A stretch of DNA of 64,000 bases from assembly GCA_963576735.1 (NCBI GenBank), contig OY755170.1:27326875-27390874 (forward strand), in the 5' to 3' direction. Positions within the stretch are counted from its first letter, which is position 1; the number at the start of each line of letters is the position of its first letter. Shown in pieces: positions 42,736 to 54,293 of the stretch. The translations under genes and the position numbers were made by a program. This DNA is from Bedellia somnulentella. Its lineage: Eukaryota; Arthropoda; Insecta; Lepidoptera; Bedelliidae. Under the pieces are notes generated by a model. The model did no database searches. It saw only the letters and a program-made list of their open reading frames with translations, and was not told the DNA's origin.

Positions 42736-43801
42736 CTGAAATTATTATTTTCATGTTAAGTATTCACTTGAATCAATTACCATTAAATGAAAGCCAGGAA
42801 AACGATCATTATTTATCATGATGCTTACGGCATAAATCACAAAAAGGGGAAGAAACTCCTCAGCCACATTAAGAGGTTGATAGAGGACAAAATGGTAGAA
42901 ATAAAGTATCGTAGGTGATGGGTCTCCAACCGCATCGACCAAAAACCACTTAAAAACCCCATACCTTTAGTCGCCACTTACGACACCCGTAGGTAGAAAG
43001 AGGTAGCGACATTCTAAACCGGCGTTTCACGGTAAAGGGTTGGCTAAAACTTCAGTATTAGAAATTCCTCAGCCTTTTGTGACAGTTGAGTGGGAAAAGA
43101 TAGCAACATAAAGGGTGGTTGCTGATGGATCTCCCGCCACGTCACCTTCAATAACTTAAAAAGCCCCAAATTCCTAAATCATTTAACGCAATGCCCGCGG
43201 GATTTAATGACATAAAAAATAAGTAAGATGGTATAAACACATACACATACATACATACGTTGTAGTTATTAAACAAATACATACGTACATTTTAGTACAC
43301 TTTTATTTTAGTACTCACGATTACAAATCCCTTCAAAATAAGAAATTCCTCAGCCACTTTTGGAAATTGAGGGGGGAAAAGATGGTATAATAAAGGTTGT
43401 TGGTGATGGGTCTCCAACCGCATCGCCCAAATATCCCTTAAAAGGCCCCAATTCCCTCAGTCGTCGCTCACGATCACCCATGAGAAGAAATGGAGTAGTG
43501 CTATTCTAAGCCGATATTATAAGTTGTATAACTTCTAAAAGAGAAACGACTACAAACCTCTAGAATGCAGTGCCAACGCCTCCGACCGATGTCGCAGCCA
43601 AGGCAAGCCATACTTCGGACGCTCCTTGCCATACAGAGAGTTCTTGAAGTCCAGAGATTTCTTCTGCAGCATCAGCCCGTTCGGACATATCAGCGACAAA
43701 GTCTCCGAGAGATCATCTCCACAGAAATACTGGTTTTGTTGCTGACTTGGTCCAACAAAAATGGCAAATAGGGCAGCCATTACAATTAGTTTAAAACCCA
43801 T
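42653..43801 (-). CDS. insulin-like (bombyxin-type) peptide precursor, two exons
   Basis: Exon 1 is 43801-43558 and exon 2 is 42735-42653; splicing at G|GTTTGT and TTTCAG|GC is phase 1, the position conserved in insulin genes. The joined product has 108 residues. Residues 1-20 or so are a signal peptide (MGFKLIVMAALFAIFVGPS). The B chain carries Cys27 and Cys39 (C-X11-C in YFCGDDLSETLSLICPNG). The C peptide runs to a GKR cleavage site. The A chain is NIIEECCMQPCSLQELMSYC with the exact CC-X3-C-X8-C pattern, ending KQTE and a stop. All six cysteines are present, so the peptide should be a secreted hormone acting on an insulin-type receptor. A TATA box lies 70 bp upstream. The intron holds three T copies. 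Bombyx bombyxin genes are mostly intronless, so this may belong to another ILP class. Confidence 0.88.
42736..43557 (-). repeat. intron of the insulin-like gene with three T copies
   Basis: T-derived sequences in gene-sense orientation lie at about 42815-43030, 43030-43200 and 43312-43520, each diverged or truncated. They make up most of the intron; short ACATACATACATACG runs between them are T tails. Confidence 0.7.
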
Positions 43802-43869
43802 TGTGGATAAATTAAAGTTTACTCTTAAGTGAGATATGAAATTGTAAGGCTCTTAGGAAAATGCATCAT

Positions 43870-43877
43870 TTTATATA
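43870..43877 (-). promoter_or_regulatory. TATA box of the insulin-like gene
   Basis: Minus strand CCTATATAAAATGATG, 70 bp upstream of the start codon. This leaves room for a short 5'UTR beginning near 43845. Confidence 0.65.
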
Positions 43878-44104
43878 GGGGTTGAGCTGATTAATATTCA
43901 AGGTAAATTAATAGGGCTGTGCTGAGAAGAAAAATATATGGTTATACTTTCGTCATGAATAAAATTTGGACATAACCGGAGAAATGTATTCAGAAATAAG
44001 GTTCTCATATTTTAAACTACATCTGCGAAAAATTTGTGAATCTGAGATATATAAAACTTCTTGCCAAACTCTCGGTATATTATTATATTATCCCGATGTT
44101 AACG

Positions 44105-44760
44105 TAAAGTGTTCAGAGTAGGTACCCACATTTACTTCGACTTAAATGATAAGGACAGGCCTATTACCGTTTTGAATGAATACACTGTCCCATATAAGCA
44201 TATCTTAGACAAAACGACGTATGTTAAATTTAAAAGAACATTTCAGAACATTAAGTGGCAACCCTTGCCACATAATGTAATTCTCCTTATTTCAGGAGAC
44301 AAATTTCTAAATATCACGTATGACGTCAACGCAATGATGTGTAAATAATATGTCTAAATACAGCTTTTTTGCGCACGACCCTTTAATACACCTAATGCAA
44401 ATGACGTACTTTGTGACCAGACGTGATAGTCCAATGGGTCAAACGACCGCCCGCCCGTCAATACAGACAGGCGTGAGTTCGAATACCGGGTCGGGCCTAC
44501 CCCAATTAGTCCTTTGTAAAGTCATATGTGTGGTTAATTTATCATGGTTGTTAACGGTGAGGAAAACACAGGAGGGGTTGACAGAGGTACTTCTAAACAT
44601 CACGTGACATTGCCACCTGGTGTCCAGAGTACCCACATTTTGCTAAGACAGTGTTTTTACGTGATAGGGGGCAGGACTATCGCCGTTTTGTATGAATACA
44701 CTGACACATGAGTATGTACAACTCAGCCATATGGGTTTCCTTACGATGTTTAATAATTGA
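44105..44760. repeat. S3 fragments in opposing orientations
   Basis: 44105-44230 is an S3 piece (minus). 44405-44570 is a head-bearing piece (plus; GTTCGAATACCGGGTCGGGC). 44573-44757 is a 3' half (minus). The short frames across it are products of the repeat. Confidence 0.6.
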
Positions 44761-45429
44761 AAAAACTTTGCGCCATTTACCTGCGAAACGGCCCTGACTC
44801 AGCAAAGGCTGCGAGGTTTTACTTCACAGCACTCATTTTCAGTCAGCGCCATGACTATATGACTTGTGACCTTCAGTCTTCTTTAATTATTACTATCATA
44901 ATTATTTCTTTATCTTATAAATATTTTGAAACAGTTTGGCTGATCAGATCAATAGAATACTTGACAATCGCATCCTTGGGTAGTGTTATTTTCGCATATA
45001 AATGGTCGCATGTGCACTGTTAGTCATCAGATCATTTCAAGAAAAGGAAGGGCTGACCAGACCTTTGGTGTCGCAGTCAAACTGGCATATGTTGAGCCCC
45101 CTTTTTTATCCTTAAGGAAATATTGTATACACTGTTTAAAAATAAATAAAAATAAAATATCATTTACATACATTATTGATAAATACATAGGTTGACCTTA
45201 GAAATGTAAATTTTATTCTTAAGGGTCGTGTGCAAAACAATGTTTGATAGTAATAGTTTAGACATATTTTTACACGTGATTGGATCTGCGTCATCATGTC
45301 CTATAATATTTCATAGTTTGTAAGTTTATAGAAAATTCACCTTGAGAGGGTTGCCACTCGTTGGTCTAGAACTTTCTATAGAGATAAAGTAATATTATGT
45401 TATAAAAAATAGTTTTGTAAGAACATATA
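44761..45429. other. no gene recognised
   Basis: Several short frames occur but none with family features or splice support. Confidence 0.35.
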
Positions 45430-45548
45430 GCATCGGATAAACAGCGCCAATTGGGCTAGCCAGACTTGAAGAATTAAAATTCTTCAGCCACTTTGGAATT
45501 TCGGTGAGAAAAATTTGATAAAATAGAGGATGTTTAGTGATCTCTCTC
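45430..45548 (-). repeat. T element cut by the gap
   Basis: 3' half of a diverged T on the minus strand (GGCTAGCCCAATTGGCGCTG). The rest would be in the N run. Confidence 0.6.
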
Positions 45549-45748
45549 NNNNNNNNNNNNNNNNNNNNNNNNNNNNNNNNNNNNNNNNNNNNNNNNNNNN
45601 NNNNNNNNNNNNNNNNNNNNNNNNNNNNNNNNNNNNNNNNNNNNNNNNNNNNNNNNNNNNNNNNNNNNNNNNNNNNNNNNNNNNNNNNNNNNNNNNNNNN
45701 NNNNNNNNNNNNNNNNNNNNNNNNNNNNNNNNNNNNNNNNNNNNNNNN
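45549..45748. other. assembly gap (200 N)
   Basis: Exactly 200 unknown bases. The base after it matches the stop codon region of the insulin-like gene, inverted. Confidence 0.95.
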
Positions 45749-46010
45749 ATAGAACTACATAATGCACGGACTTATAACTGCGACGGCGACCACGGCTTGT
45801 GTTAGTATTAATTAAGTTAATAGACATTATTAGTATAGAAAATGTCTGTATCTATATAATAATATAAACTAATATACCAAAGAGTTTTTTTGTATGTCAG
45901 TAATGAACAGGCTCTGAAACGACACATAAGATATTGGTAATTCTTTCATCAATGGAAAACAACAAAGTTAAAGGAACAACAACAACGTTAAACGCCCTAT
46001 AGGTAACAAT
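45749..46010 (+). repeat. inverted copy of the insulin-like gene 3' flank
   Basis: From ATAGAACTACATAATGCACG onward it matches the reverse complement of 42656 down to about 42395 with few differences. The match begins inside the stop codon. Confidence 0.85.
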
Positions 46011-46035
46011 AAATATTAATTTAAAACTTCCCACC

Positions 46036-46633
46036 AATTGGCCTAGACCTCGCTTTTTTAACATACCCTTTTTATATTATAAATCGATAAAGGACATCAA
46101 ACTTAACAACTTTGCCTATGGAATGCCTATCTAAAATATTGTAATTTTCAAAATATAATAATAATAAAAAATTGTCGTACCTAGTTCAAACTGAGAATGT
46201 ATACAATGAGATTCCTTGCTTCAGTGAAAATAAAAAATAAAAAAAAAACATTTGATCTATGGTGTCAACAAAAACATAACCTCTTTCGGTATTTTCCAGT
46301 TCAATCGCTCGCTTACCGGTTTATTTTCATGATATTATTTTTCAACGACGATCAATACAACTGGAAAATACAGAAAGAAGTTATATTTTTGTTTACAGAG
46401 CGAAAAGCATATATCAAATGTTTTTTTTTTATTTTTTATTTTCACTGAAGCAAGGAATCTCATTGTATACATTCTCAGTTTGAACTAGGTACGACAATTT
46501 TTAATTATTATTATATTTTGAAAATTACAATATTTTAGATAGGCATTCCATGGGCAAAGTTGTTTAGTTTGATGTCCTTTATCGATTTATTATATAAAAA
46601 GGGTATGTTATAAAAGCGAGGTCTAGGCCAATT
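46036..46633. mobile_element. long-TIR palindromic element
   Basis: Arms of about 220 bp, AATTGGCCTAGACCTCGCTT ... TGAGATTCCTTGCTTCAGTG and their reverse complement, enclose an about 155-bp centre. The frame at 46197-46448 lies within it and is not a gene. No transposase. Confidence 0.75.
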
Positions 46634-46744
46634 ATTATTATTATATTTTTATTTAAACTGTAAGTAAGAAAGTAGGTATGTTTATCTTAAGTATTTTAAT
46701 GTTCACGAAGTTTCTTGGACCCATTTTGTGTTGTGTACGTTTCT

Positions 46745-46965
46745 GTAAATGACTGTACTTGTGGTAAAAAATCGGATGAAACATTTTATTGATGTGCCTC
46801 TAGAAAACATACAGCACTGCTCTTGAAGAATACATTGTTAATCTTACTTTTGTCTATGGTCTATACCCATTGAATGAAGGTACCATTGGTTGATCTGTTG
46901 AGTATATAAATTCACCGCAAGGGGCGTAGAGAACGAACAAACAAAGTCGGCGCCATTTTCAAATC
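46745..46965 (+). repeat. third copy of the promoter-like MITE module
   Basis: Shares AAAACATACAGCACTGCTCT through GTCGGCGCCATTTT with 42241-42392, and its TGATGTGCCTCTAG start with 57295-57310. A TATATAAA is at 46903. Confidence 0.7.
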
Positions 46966-47585
46966 ATAGCGTTGTTAATTTTTGCCAAAGATGGTTGAAT
47001 TCCAAATATATAAAAATAATCTACGATTAATGTAGTAAAAAAATAGCTTCAGTGCTCATTTAAATATTGCCTTAACCAGTTTACAATATTATTTTTGTAA
47101 TTTAGGCACAAATTATTGTTTTTTATAATAAAAACGCGTGATGTGAAGTCAAAATCATTTACTTCACTTAGTGCTGTGTAAGTGCAGTGGTATTGTACCA
47201 TTGTGATGGAATACGTACAAGAGCACGTGCAGTCCACTACAACTGACTGCGTGGCGGCCGAGATAGACATCGATGAAAACCAAGGGGCAAATGACCTCTG
47301 AGTCGTATCAGCTCGGCTGGTGACGAAGAGGGTAAACGTACCCCATCGACACGGATGAGGGTAAACCGCACAGGTTCAGGTAACGGTCGATTCAGGAATC
47401 GATACGTTATAAAACCAGGTATGTTTCTTTACCAATATTATCATGCACCAAAACTGTGTTCCAAACATGGGTGCAAAGACAGAATATGTCACACCTTTGG
47501 TAATGCAAAAGAAGATTTTTTGTCACTTACCTCGACATATGCAAACAAACTTTTACAGTTTTGTTCATGTAAAACTTAACATATA
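46966..47585. other. no confirmed gene
   Basis: Around 47209 a GC-richer frame (MEYVQEHVQSTTTDCVAAEI...) ends after 32 codons. It could be the start of a decayed retroelement ORF1 but shows no diagnostic motif. Confidence 0.3.
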
Positions 47586-47589
47586 ACAT

Positions 47590-47690
47590 AAACGTTCACG
47601 CCGAATATCCCCGAAGGGGTTGGCAGAGGTACTAATACTTCTGAACATCACGTGACTTTGTCACCTGGTGTTCAGAGTACCCAGTATGTA
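47590..47690 (-). repeat. S3 SINE 3' end
   Basis: ACGTTCACGCCGAATATCCC through GTTCAGAGTACCCA, nearly identical to the 22770 copy; head missing. Confidence 0.75.
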
Positions 47691-48320
47691 AAACTTCTAT
47701 TGATGATTACAAATTATGAGGCATTACTACGACCGTAAGTGGCATTTTATTGAACTTAAAAACGATTATATTCATTTGCTTATCAACATGTTCATTATAT
47801 CTCGACGAACTTGGTAGCCTTGACCTAGTGAATCACTACATAGTGTCTGAACGAAAATACTCAGCCAGAACTACAATCCATTGGAGACTAGAGTTTTAAA
47901 AATCCTAGAGAATGACATCTCGCTTTTTGTCAAAATCAATGAAAATTTTGGTTAACACTCCTCATTCGTTTAAATTGTCTGGTGGCAAAAAATAAATAAA
48001 AAATATATGAAATATTTTAAAATGTACAAACGGTTTTAGTGACTATACCGGTGAATATACCAGTGTTTTTTTTTATTATCCATAAATATGAACTATTTTT
48101 ATTCATTCAAGCCCTCGGAGGGCCTCAATTCTGGTTGGAAAATCAATCACAAAAAGAAAAACCTAATTTGCAGAGAACTTTAAATAAACCTATTAAATTC
48201 TACTAAAAATTAAGTTAAAATAACTTTAGACCCAATTTAAAAACATAATCTTCTAAGTCAAAGCAGAAGCAGAAAAAAATATATATTCTTAAATTTTCAA
48301 GGGGATGCACATGATGCACT
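47691..48320. other. no gene recognised
   Basis: AT-rich, no supported features. Confidence 0.35.
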
Positions 48321-48324
48321 AAGT

Positions 48325-48600
48325 AGTCTCCAGGCTGCGGAAGCCGCGAGACACTTAGAAAAACTTGATTTGCAAGTAAGTCTTCAGGCTGCGGAAGCCG
48401 CGAGACACTTGGAAGAATTTGGTTGGCAAGTAGTCTTCAGGCTGCGGAAGCCGCGAGACACTTGGAAGAACTTGTTGGTAAGTGTCTTCTAGCTGCGGAA
48501 GCCATGAGACAACTGGAACTACTAAGTTGGAAAGTGTCTTAATAGTTGTTTGCGGAAGCCGCAAGATACTTAGAGCTATTAGGTTGGCAAGCAATTTATC
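48325..48600 (+). repeat. minisatellite, about 53 bp x 5, coding-like
   Basis: Units starting CAGGCTGCGGAAGCCGCGAG recur at 48331, 48385 and 48438, then diverge at about 48490 and 48547 (periods 52-57). Two units read LQAAEAARHLE(E/K).G.Q in one frame, then lose frame through unit-length changes. The strong periodicity and GC content contrast with the flanks. It is probably a non-coding minisatellite grown from a coding or satellite seed. Confidence 0.7.
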
Positions 48601-49710
48601 AATAATCTGACTTCACTCCCATACAGAGTTTTAAACACTTTGGCATACGACTGCAACATACTTATTTTTTTACGAACCAGAGACTTCAGAAAATAATTTA
48701 TTTTTCTAGTTGCAAGTGCGTCAAAGTAAACTAAACTTCGCTAGTTTAGTGTTGGATCGAGGTAAATTTCATTGACGAAATGCTGAAATATTTTTGAGAC
48801 CATTTAACGCTTCAAGCTCATGTAAAATAGATGTATCCGAGGTGGTGCAGCACGAAATGATTTGGTGGCGCGGAGCCATTCATCTTTCGACGCCGATCCA
48901 TAATAGTATAAACCTGCCAATATTCTGCCCAGAAAATCCTTAAAGTAGTAACTAATAAAAACAAAAATAGGAGAAAACCGCTTACAAAGTTGTCAATACA
49001 TTCATATGTAATTTTATTTGTAGTAGTCCAGTTTAAAAATCAAACATACTCATAAGCCTCAAATCTTGACGCATCGTATTTGTAATATTAAACTAAATCA
49101 ATGCGTACCAGCAATGTACCGAGTGTGGGTGACTCACCAAGACTGGTGAGAGCAACAAAAGTATAAAACTTGTAGCACAGAGTGGAAAAAAACAGCAATA
49201 TAAAAGCATGCAGCATAACTAACCAATGACCACGTTTTATTTTTATAAGAATTACGAGTCAACTATTCTGCTCAGATTGACATCGAAACTATTACACTTG
49301 ATTGATCAATTAAAAACAATACTTTCAGCTTATTATCTTTCAAGGGCATACATAATGATAGCAGACATACTCATGCCGAATACGGACCTGTCCGCTTCAA
49401 AAAAAAAAAAGCAGTAATCAAAATCATGTTTCGATAGACTGCAGAGATCGATTAGCATACTATTGGGCCTTCAGAAAACTCCGGATTGCGAGGAATCTAA
49501 CTGATAATAGCATCAGATTGGCATCAAGTATGTTGTCTACTGGATATTAAGACCAGATCTCCAAGTCTTCCTCACAACCTGTGGAACCCACCAATGATCC
49601 CAATATAAACAACCTTTACAAGTAGTAGCATTGATCCTGAAAGTTTGGAGAATTGGGAGTGGGTCGCCCAAATAGCTTATTGGTCTAAGACAATATATTC
49701 ACGATTTATC
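48601..49710. other. no gene recognised
   Basis: TATAAAAGCATGCAGC at 49199 is TATA-like before a 63-codon frame with no motifs. Not supported as a gene. Confidence 0.3.
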
Positions 49711-49711
49711 T

Positions 49712-50078
49712 GGGGGCACGGTAGTGCCCCCGCCAAGACGAGCCAAGCGAAGCGCACGGGCACTACCTACCTTTTCTCGAAGCGCTTCGTCGTTTTTTTG
49801 AACCCTCATAACTTGGGTTTGGGTTATGCTAGATCAACAAAATTTTCGGGATATATTGTCAATAGCGGACTTATTGAACATATTAAGTTTTAATTACATT
49901 AGCTTTTATACTTCAGATTTTATTTATATCTAAAAAACGTTGATTTCGTCACTGACTCACTGATGATCATCAAAATTATTAAGGTATTTCCTAATGTCCT
50001 AGAAAGCTGAAATTTGGTAAGTAAGCTAGTATTAGCACACAAACAACAAAAAAATTATAAAACTTGTAACTTTCATCC
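49712..50078 (+). repeat. left part of an unassigned repeat hosting the foldback element
   Basis: Starts with a hairpin GGGGGCAC-GGTA-GTGCCCCC (49715-49734) and CGAAGCGCTTCG palindromes. It continues to CTTTCATCC, where the foldback is inserted, and resumes at 53931. I cannot assign the family. Confidence 0.4.
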
Positions 50079-50389
50079 ACCGGTGTGAAGTTAGCGGCCG
50101 ATTTCAGCGGCCGATTATAACCCGACCAAATTAAGAAGTTTTTTTTTAATTAACTAAGAAATGGAAATAAACGTCCAAAAATCAATGATTTTGATATTAT
50201 TATCTAAATCTGATCCTTTCAGTCACCAGGAAAAGGCTTTTCCACTAGAAGAAAGACGTAACTGCGGATTCCAATGTAATTATTTAAAAAAAACTAGCTC
50301 CATTTAACAATTCAAGATTCTCAACTAGCCGCAATAATACTTTAAAACTAGGTTAATTTGATGGCCTACAACATAGGCTTTTCAAGAAA

Positions 50390-52204
50390 GCTATGCTGAG
50401 CAATTGTTTTGCCGATCTTCATATAGCCAAAGAGCTATGAATGCAGTAGAGCGGAAATTTGACCAAATTTCTTTTATCAACAATATTCGATCGCCTATCA
50501 CAACTAAACGATTTCCGGTAACACTTTGACGCTAGGTTTATTCAATAGCCTAGATTATAGGCTTTACAGAAAAACTATGCTCATCAATAGTAATGCCTGT
50601 CTTCATATAGCCAAAGAGCTATGAATGAAGTAGAGTGGAAATTTAACAAATTTCTTTTATCAACAATATTCGATCGCCTCTCACAACTAAACGGTTTCGG
50701 GTAACACTTTAACACTATGTTAATTTTATAGCCTAGATTATATGTTTCACAGAAAAACTATACTGATCAATAGTATTGCCTGTCTTCATATAGCCAAAGA
50801 GCTATGAATGAAGTAGAGTGGAAATTTAACAAATTTCTTATATCAAAAATATTCGATCGCCTCTCACAACTAAACGATTTCCGGTAACACTTTAACGCTA
50901 GGTTTATTGGATAGCCTAGATTATAGGCTTTACAAAAACACTATGCACATTAATAGTATTGCCTGTCTTCATATAGCCAAAGAGCTATGAATGAAGTAAA
51001 GTGGAAATTTAACAAATTTCTTTTATCAACAATATTCGATCGCCTCTCACAACTAAACGATTTCCGGTAACACTTTGACGCTAGGTTTATTGGATAGCCT
51101 AGATTATAGGCTTTACAAAAACACTATGCACATTAATAGTATTGCCTGTCTTCATATAGCCAAAGAGCTATGAATGAAGTAGAGTGGAAAATTACCAATT
51201 TCTTTTATCAACAATATTCGATCGCCTCTCACAACTAAACGATTTCTGGTAACACTTTGATGCTAGGTTTATTAGATAGCCTAAATTATACGCTGAACAA
51301 AAAGACTATGCTCATCAATAATATTGCCTGTCTTCATATAGCCAAAGAGCTATGAATGAAGTAGAGTGGAAAATTACCAACTTCTTTTATCAACAATATT
51401 CGATCGCCTCTCACGACTAAAAGATTTCTGGTAACACTTTGACGCTAGGTTTATTGGATAGCCTAGATTATAGGCTTTTCAAAAACACTATGCACATTAA
51501 TAGTATTGCCTGTCTTCATATAGCCAAAGAGCTATGAATGAAGTAGAGTGGAAATTTAACAAATTTCTTTTATCAACAATATTCGATCGCCTCTCACAAC
51601 TAAACGATTTCCGGTAACACTTTGACGCTAGGTTTATTAAAAAGCCTAGATTATAGGCTTTTCAAAAACACTATGCACATTAATAGTATTGCCTGTCTTC
51701 ATATAGCCAAAGAGCTATGAATGAAGTAGAGTGGAAATTTAACAAATTTCTTTTATCAACAATATTCGATCGCCTCTCACAACTAAACGATTTCCGGTAA
51801 CACTTTGACGCTAGGTTTATTGGATAGCCTAGATTATAGGCTTTTCAAAAACACTATGCACATTAATAGTATTGCCTGTCTTCATATAGCCAAAGTGCTA
51901 TGAATGAAGTAGAGTGGAAATTTAACAAATTTCTTTTATCAACAATATTCGATCGCCTCTCACAACTAAACGATTTCCGGTAACACTTTGACGCTAGGTT
52001 TATTAAATAGCCTAGATTATAGGCTTTTTAAAAACACTATGCACATTAATAGTATTGCCTGTCTTCATATAGCCAAAGAGCTATGAATGAAGTAGAGTGG
52101 AAATTTAACAAATTTCTTTTATCAACAATATTCGATCGCCTCTCACAACTAAACGATTTCCGGTAACACTTTGACGCTAGGTTTATTGGATAGCCTAGAT
52201 TATA
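50390..52204 (+). repeat. 183-bp tandem array, forward
   Basis: The landmark CCTGTCTTCATATAGCC occurs at 50596, 50779, 50962, 51145, 51327, 51509, 51692 and on at 182-183 bp steps. Units near the centre are almost identical; the outermost are most diverged. Confidence 0.85.
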
Positions 52205-53650
52205 GTGTTACCGGAAATCGTTTAGTTGTGAGAGGCGATCGAATATTGTTGATAAAAGAAATTTGTTAAATTTCCACTCTACTTCATTCATAGCTCTTTG
52301 GCTATATGAAGACAGGCAATACTATTAATGTGCATAGTGTTTTTGAAAAGCCTATAATCTAGCCTATTTAATAAACCTAACGTCAAAGTGTTACCGGAAA
52401 TCGTTTAGTTGTGAGAGGCGATCGAATATTGTTCATAAAAGAAATTTGTTAAATTTCCACTCTACTTCATTCATAGCTCTTTGGCTATATGAAGACAGGC
52501 AATACTATTAATGTGCATAGTGTTTTTGAAAAGCCTATAATCTAGGCTTTTTAATAAACCTAGCGTCAAAGTGTTACCGGAAATCGTTTAGTTGTGAGAG
52601 GCGATCGAATATTGTTGATAAAAGAAATTTGTTAAATTTCCACTCTACTTCATTCATAGCTCTTTGGCTATATGAAGACAGGCAATACTATTAATGTGCA
52701 TAGTGTTTTTGAAAAGCCTATAATCTAGGCTATCCAATAAACCTAGCGTCAAAGTGTTACCAGAAATCGATAAGTCGTGAGAGGCGATCGAATATTGTTG
52801 ATAAAAGAAATTGGTAATTTTCCACTCTACTTCATTCATAGCTCTTTGGCTATATGAAGACAGGCAATACTATTAATGTGCATAGTGTTTTTGTAAAGCC
52901 TATAATCTAGGCTATCCAATAAACCTAGCGTCAAAGTGTTACCGGAAATCGTTTAGTTGTGAGAGGCGATCGAATATTGTTGATAAAAGAAATTTGTTAA
53001 ATTTCCACTCTACTTCATTCATAGCTCTTTGGCTATATGAAGACAGGCAATACTATTGATGAGCATAGTCTTTTTGTCAAGCGTATAATCTAGGCTATCT
53101 AATAAACCTAGCGTCAAAGTGTTACCAGAAATCATGTAATTGTGAGAGGCGATCGAATATTGTTGATAAAAGACATTTTTTAAATTTCCACTCTACTTCA
53201 TTCATAGCTCTTTGGCTATATGAAGACAGGCAATACTATTAATGTGCATAGTTTTTTTGAAAAGCCTATAATCTAGGCTATTTAATAAACCTAGCGTCAA
53301 AGTGTTACCGGAAATCGATTAGTTGTGAGAGGCGATCGAATATTGTTGATAAAAGAAATTTGTTAAATTTCCACTCTACTTCATTCATAGCTCTTTGGCT
53401 ATGTGAAGACAGGCAATACTATTGATGAGCATAGTCTTTTTGTAAAGCCTATAATCTAGGCTATTTAATAAACCTAGCGTCAAAGTGTTACCGGAAATTG
53501 TTTAGTTGTGAGAGGCGATCGAATATTGATGATAAAAGAAATTTGGTCAAATTTCCGCTCTACTGCATTCATAGCTCTTTGGCTATATGAAGATCGGCAA
53601 AACAATTGCTTAGCATAGCTTTCCTGAAAAGCCTATGTTGCAGGCCATCA
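52205..53650 (-). repeat. 183-bp tandem array, reverse
   Basis: Same unit in inverse orientation (GGCTATATGAAGACAGG landmarks), again with the most diverged units at the outside. Confidence 0.85.
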
Positions 53651-53930
53651 AATTAACCTAGTTTTAAAGTATTATTGCGGCTAGTTGAGAATCTTGAATT
53701 GGTAAATGGAGCTAGTTTTTTTAAAATAATTACATTGGAATCCGCAGTTACGTCTTTCTTCTAGTGGAAAAGCCTTTTTCTGGTGACTGAAAGGATCAGA
53801 TTTAGATAATAATATCAAAATCATTGATTTTTGGACGTTTATTTCCATTTCTTAGTTAATAAGAAAAAAACTTCTTAATTTGGTCGGGTTATAATCGGCC
53901 GCTGAAATCGGCCGCTAACTTCACACCGGT

Positions 53931-54293
53931 CTTTCATCCTCCAACCTCTTAAACTAGGGGATGGGAGTTTGTATGAGACCTGTAATTATAAAAGATTAAA
54001 TTTTGATGACGCTAGAGGTCTAATCTAATAATAATCTAAAACTTGGTGCCCTCAGATATATATATGTATAGGTACTCCTTGTTATAAAAAAAATAAAAAA
54101 AATCGACATATATTGAGACATATCGACAGTATCTGATCTATCACTTATTATAAACAGTAAATCAACAAAGAAAAAAGGCAAAGATAGAGAGTAGGCTATA
54201 AAAAAGGCGTCTCTGATGTGCAAGAAATACACCCCAAAAAAAGAAGAAAAAAATAAAAAATTTTTGTTACAAACAACATACAAAAAGAAATGA
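53931..54293 (+). repeat. continuation of the foldback's host repeat
   Basis: CTTTCATCCTCCAACCTCTT...GATGACGCTAGAGGTCTAAT, then AT-rich low-complexity sequence. The minus-strand frame at 54020-54331 is a low-complexity artefact. Confidence 0.4.

Larger units (their letters stand above)
50079..53930. mobile_element. foldback element with opposed tandem arrays
   Basis: The arms are 50079-52169 and 52205-53930, reverse complements around a 35-base centre. The outer ends are ACCGGTGTGAAGTTAGCGGC inward on both sides. Each arm has an about 310-bp unique segment and then a tandem array of an about 183-bp unit (about ten units left, eight right; the 365-bp arm difference equals two units). CTTTCATCC flanks both ends (50070-50078, 53931-53939), a perfect 9-bp target duplication. 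No transposase frame. The architecture matches Drosophila FB elements and some MULE-type elements with long composite TIRs. Confidence 0.85.

Noticed and set aside
45530..45827. Frames spanning the second N run
   Set aside because: They consist mostly of unknown residues.
47209..47307. Start of a retroelement ORF1
   Set aside because: Only 32 codons before a stop and no diagnostic motif.
50390..53650. CRISPR-like array
   Set aside because: The repeat unit is 183 bp without unique spacers, arranged as two opposed arrays inside a transposon in a eukaryotic genome.
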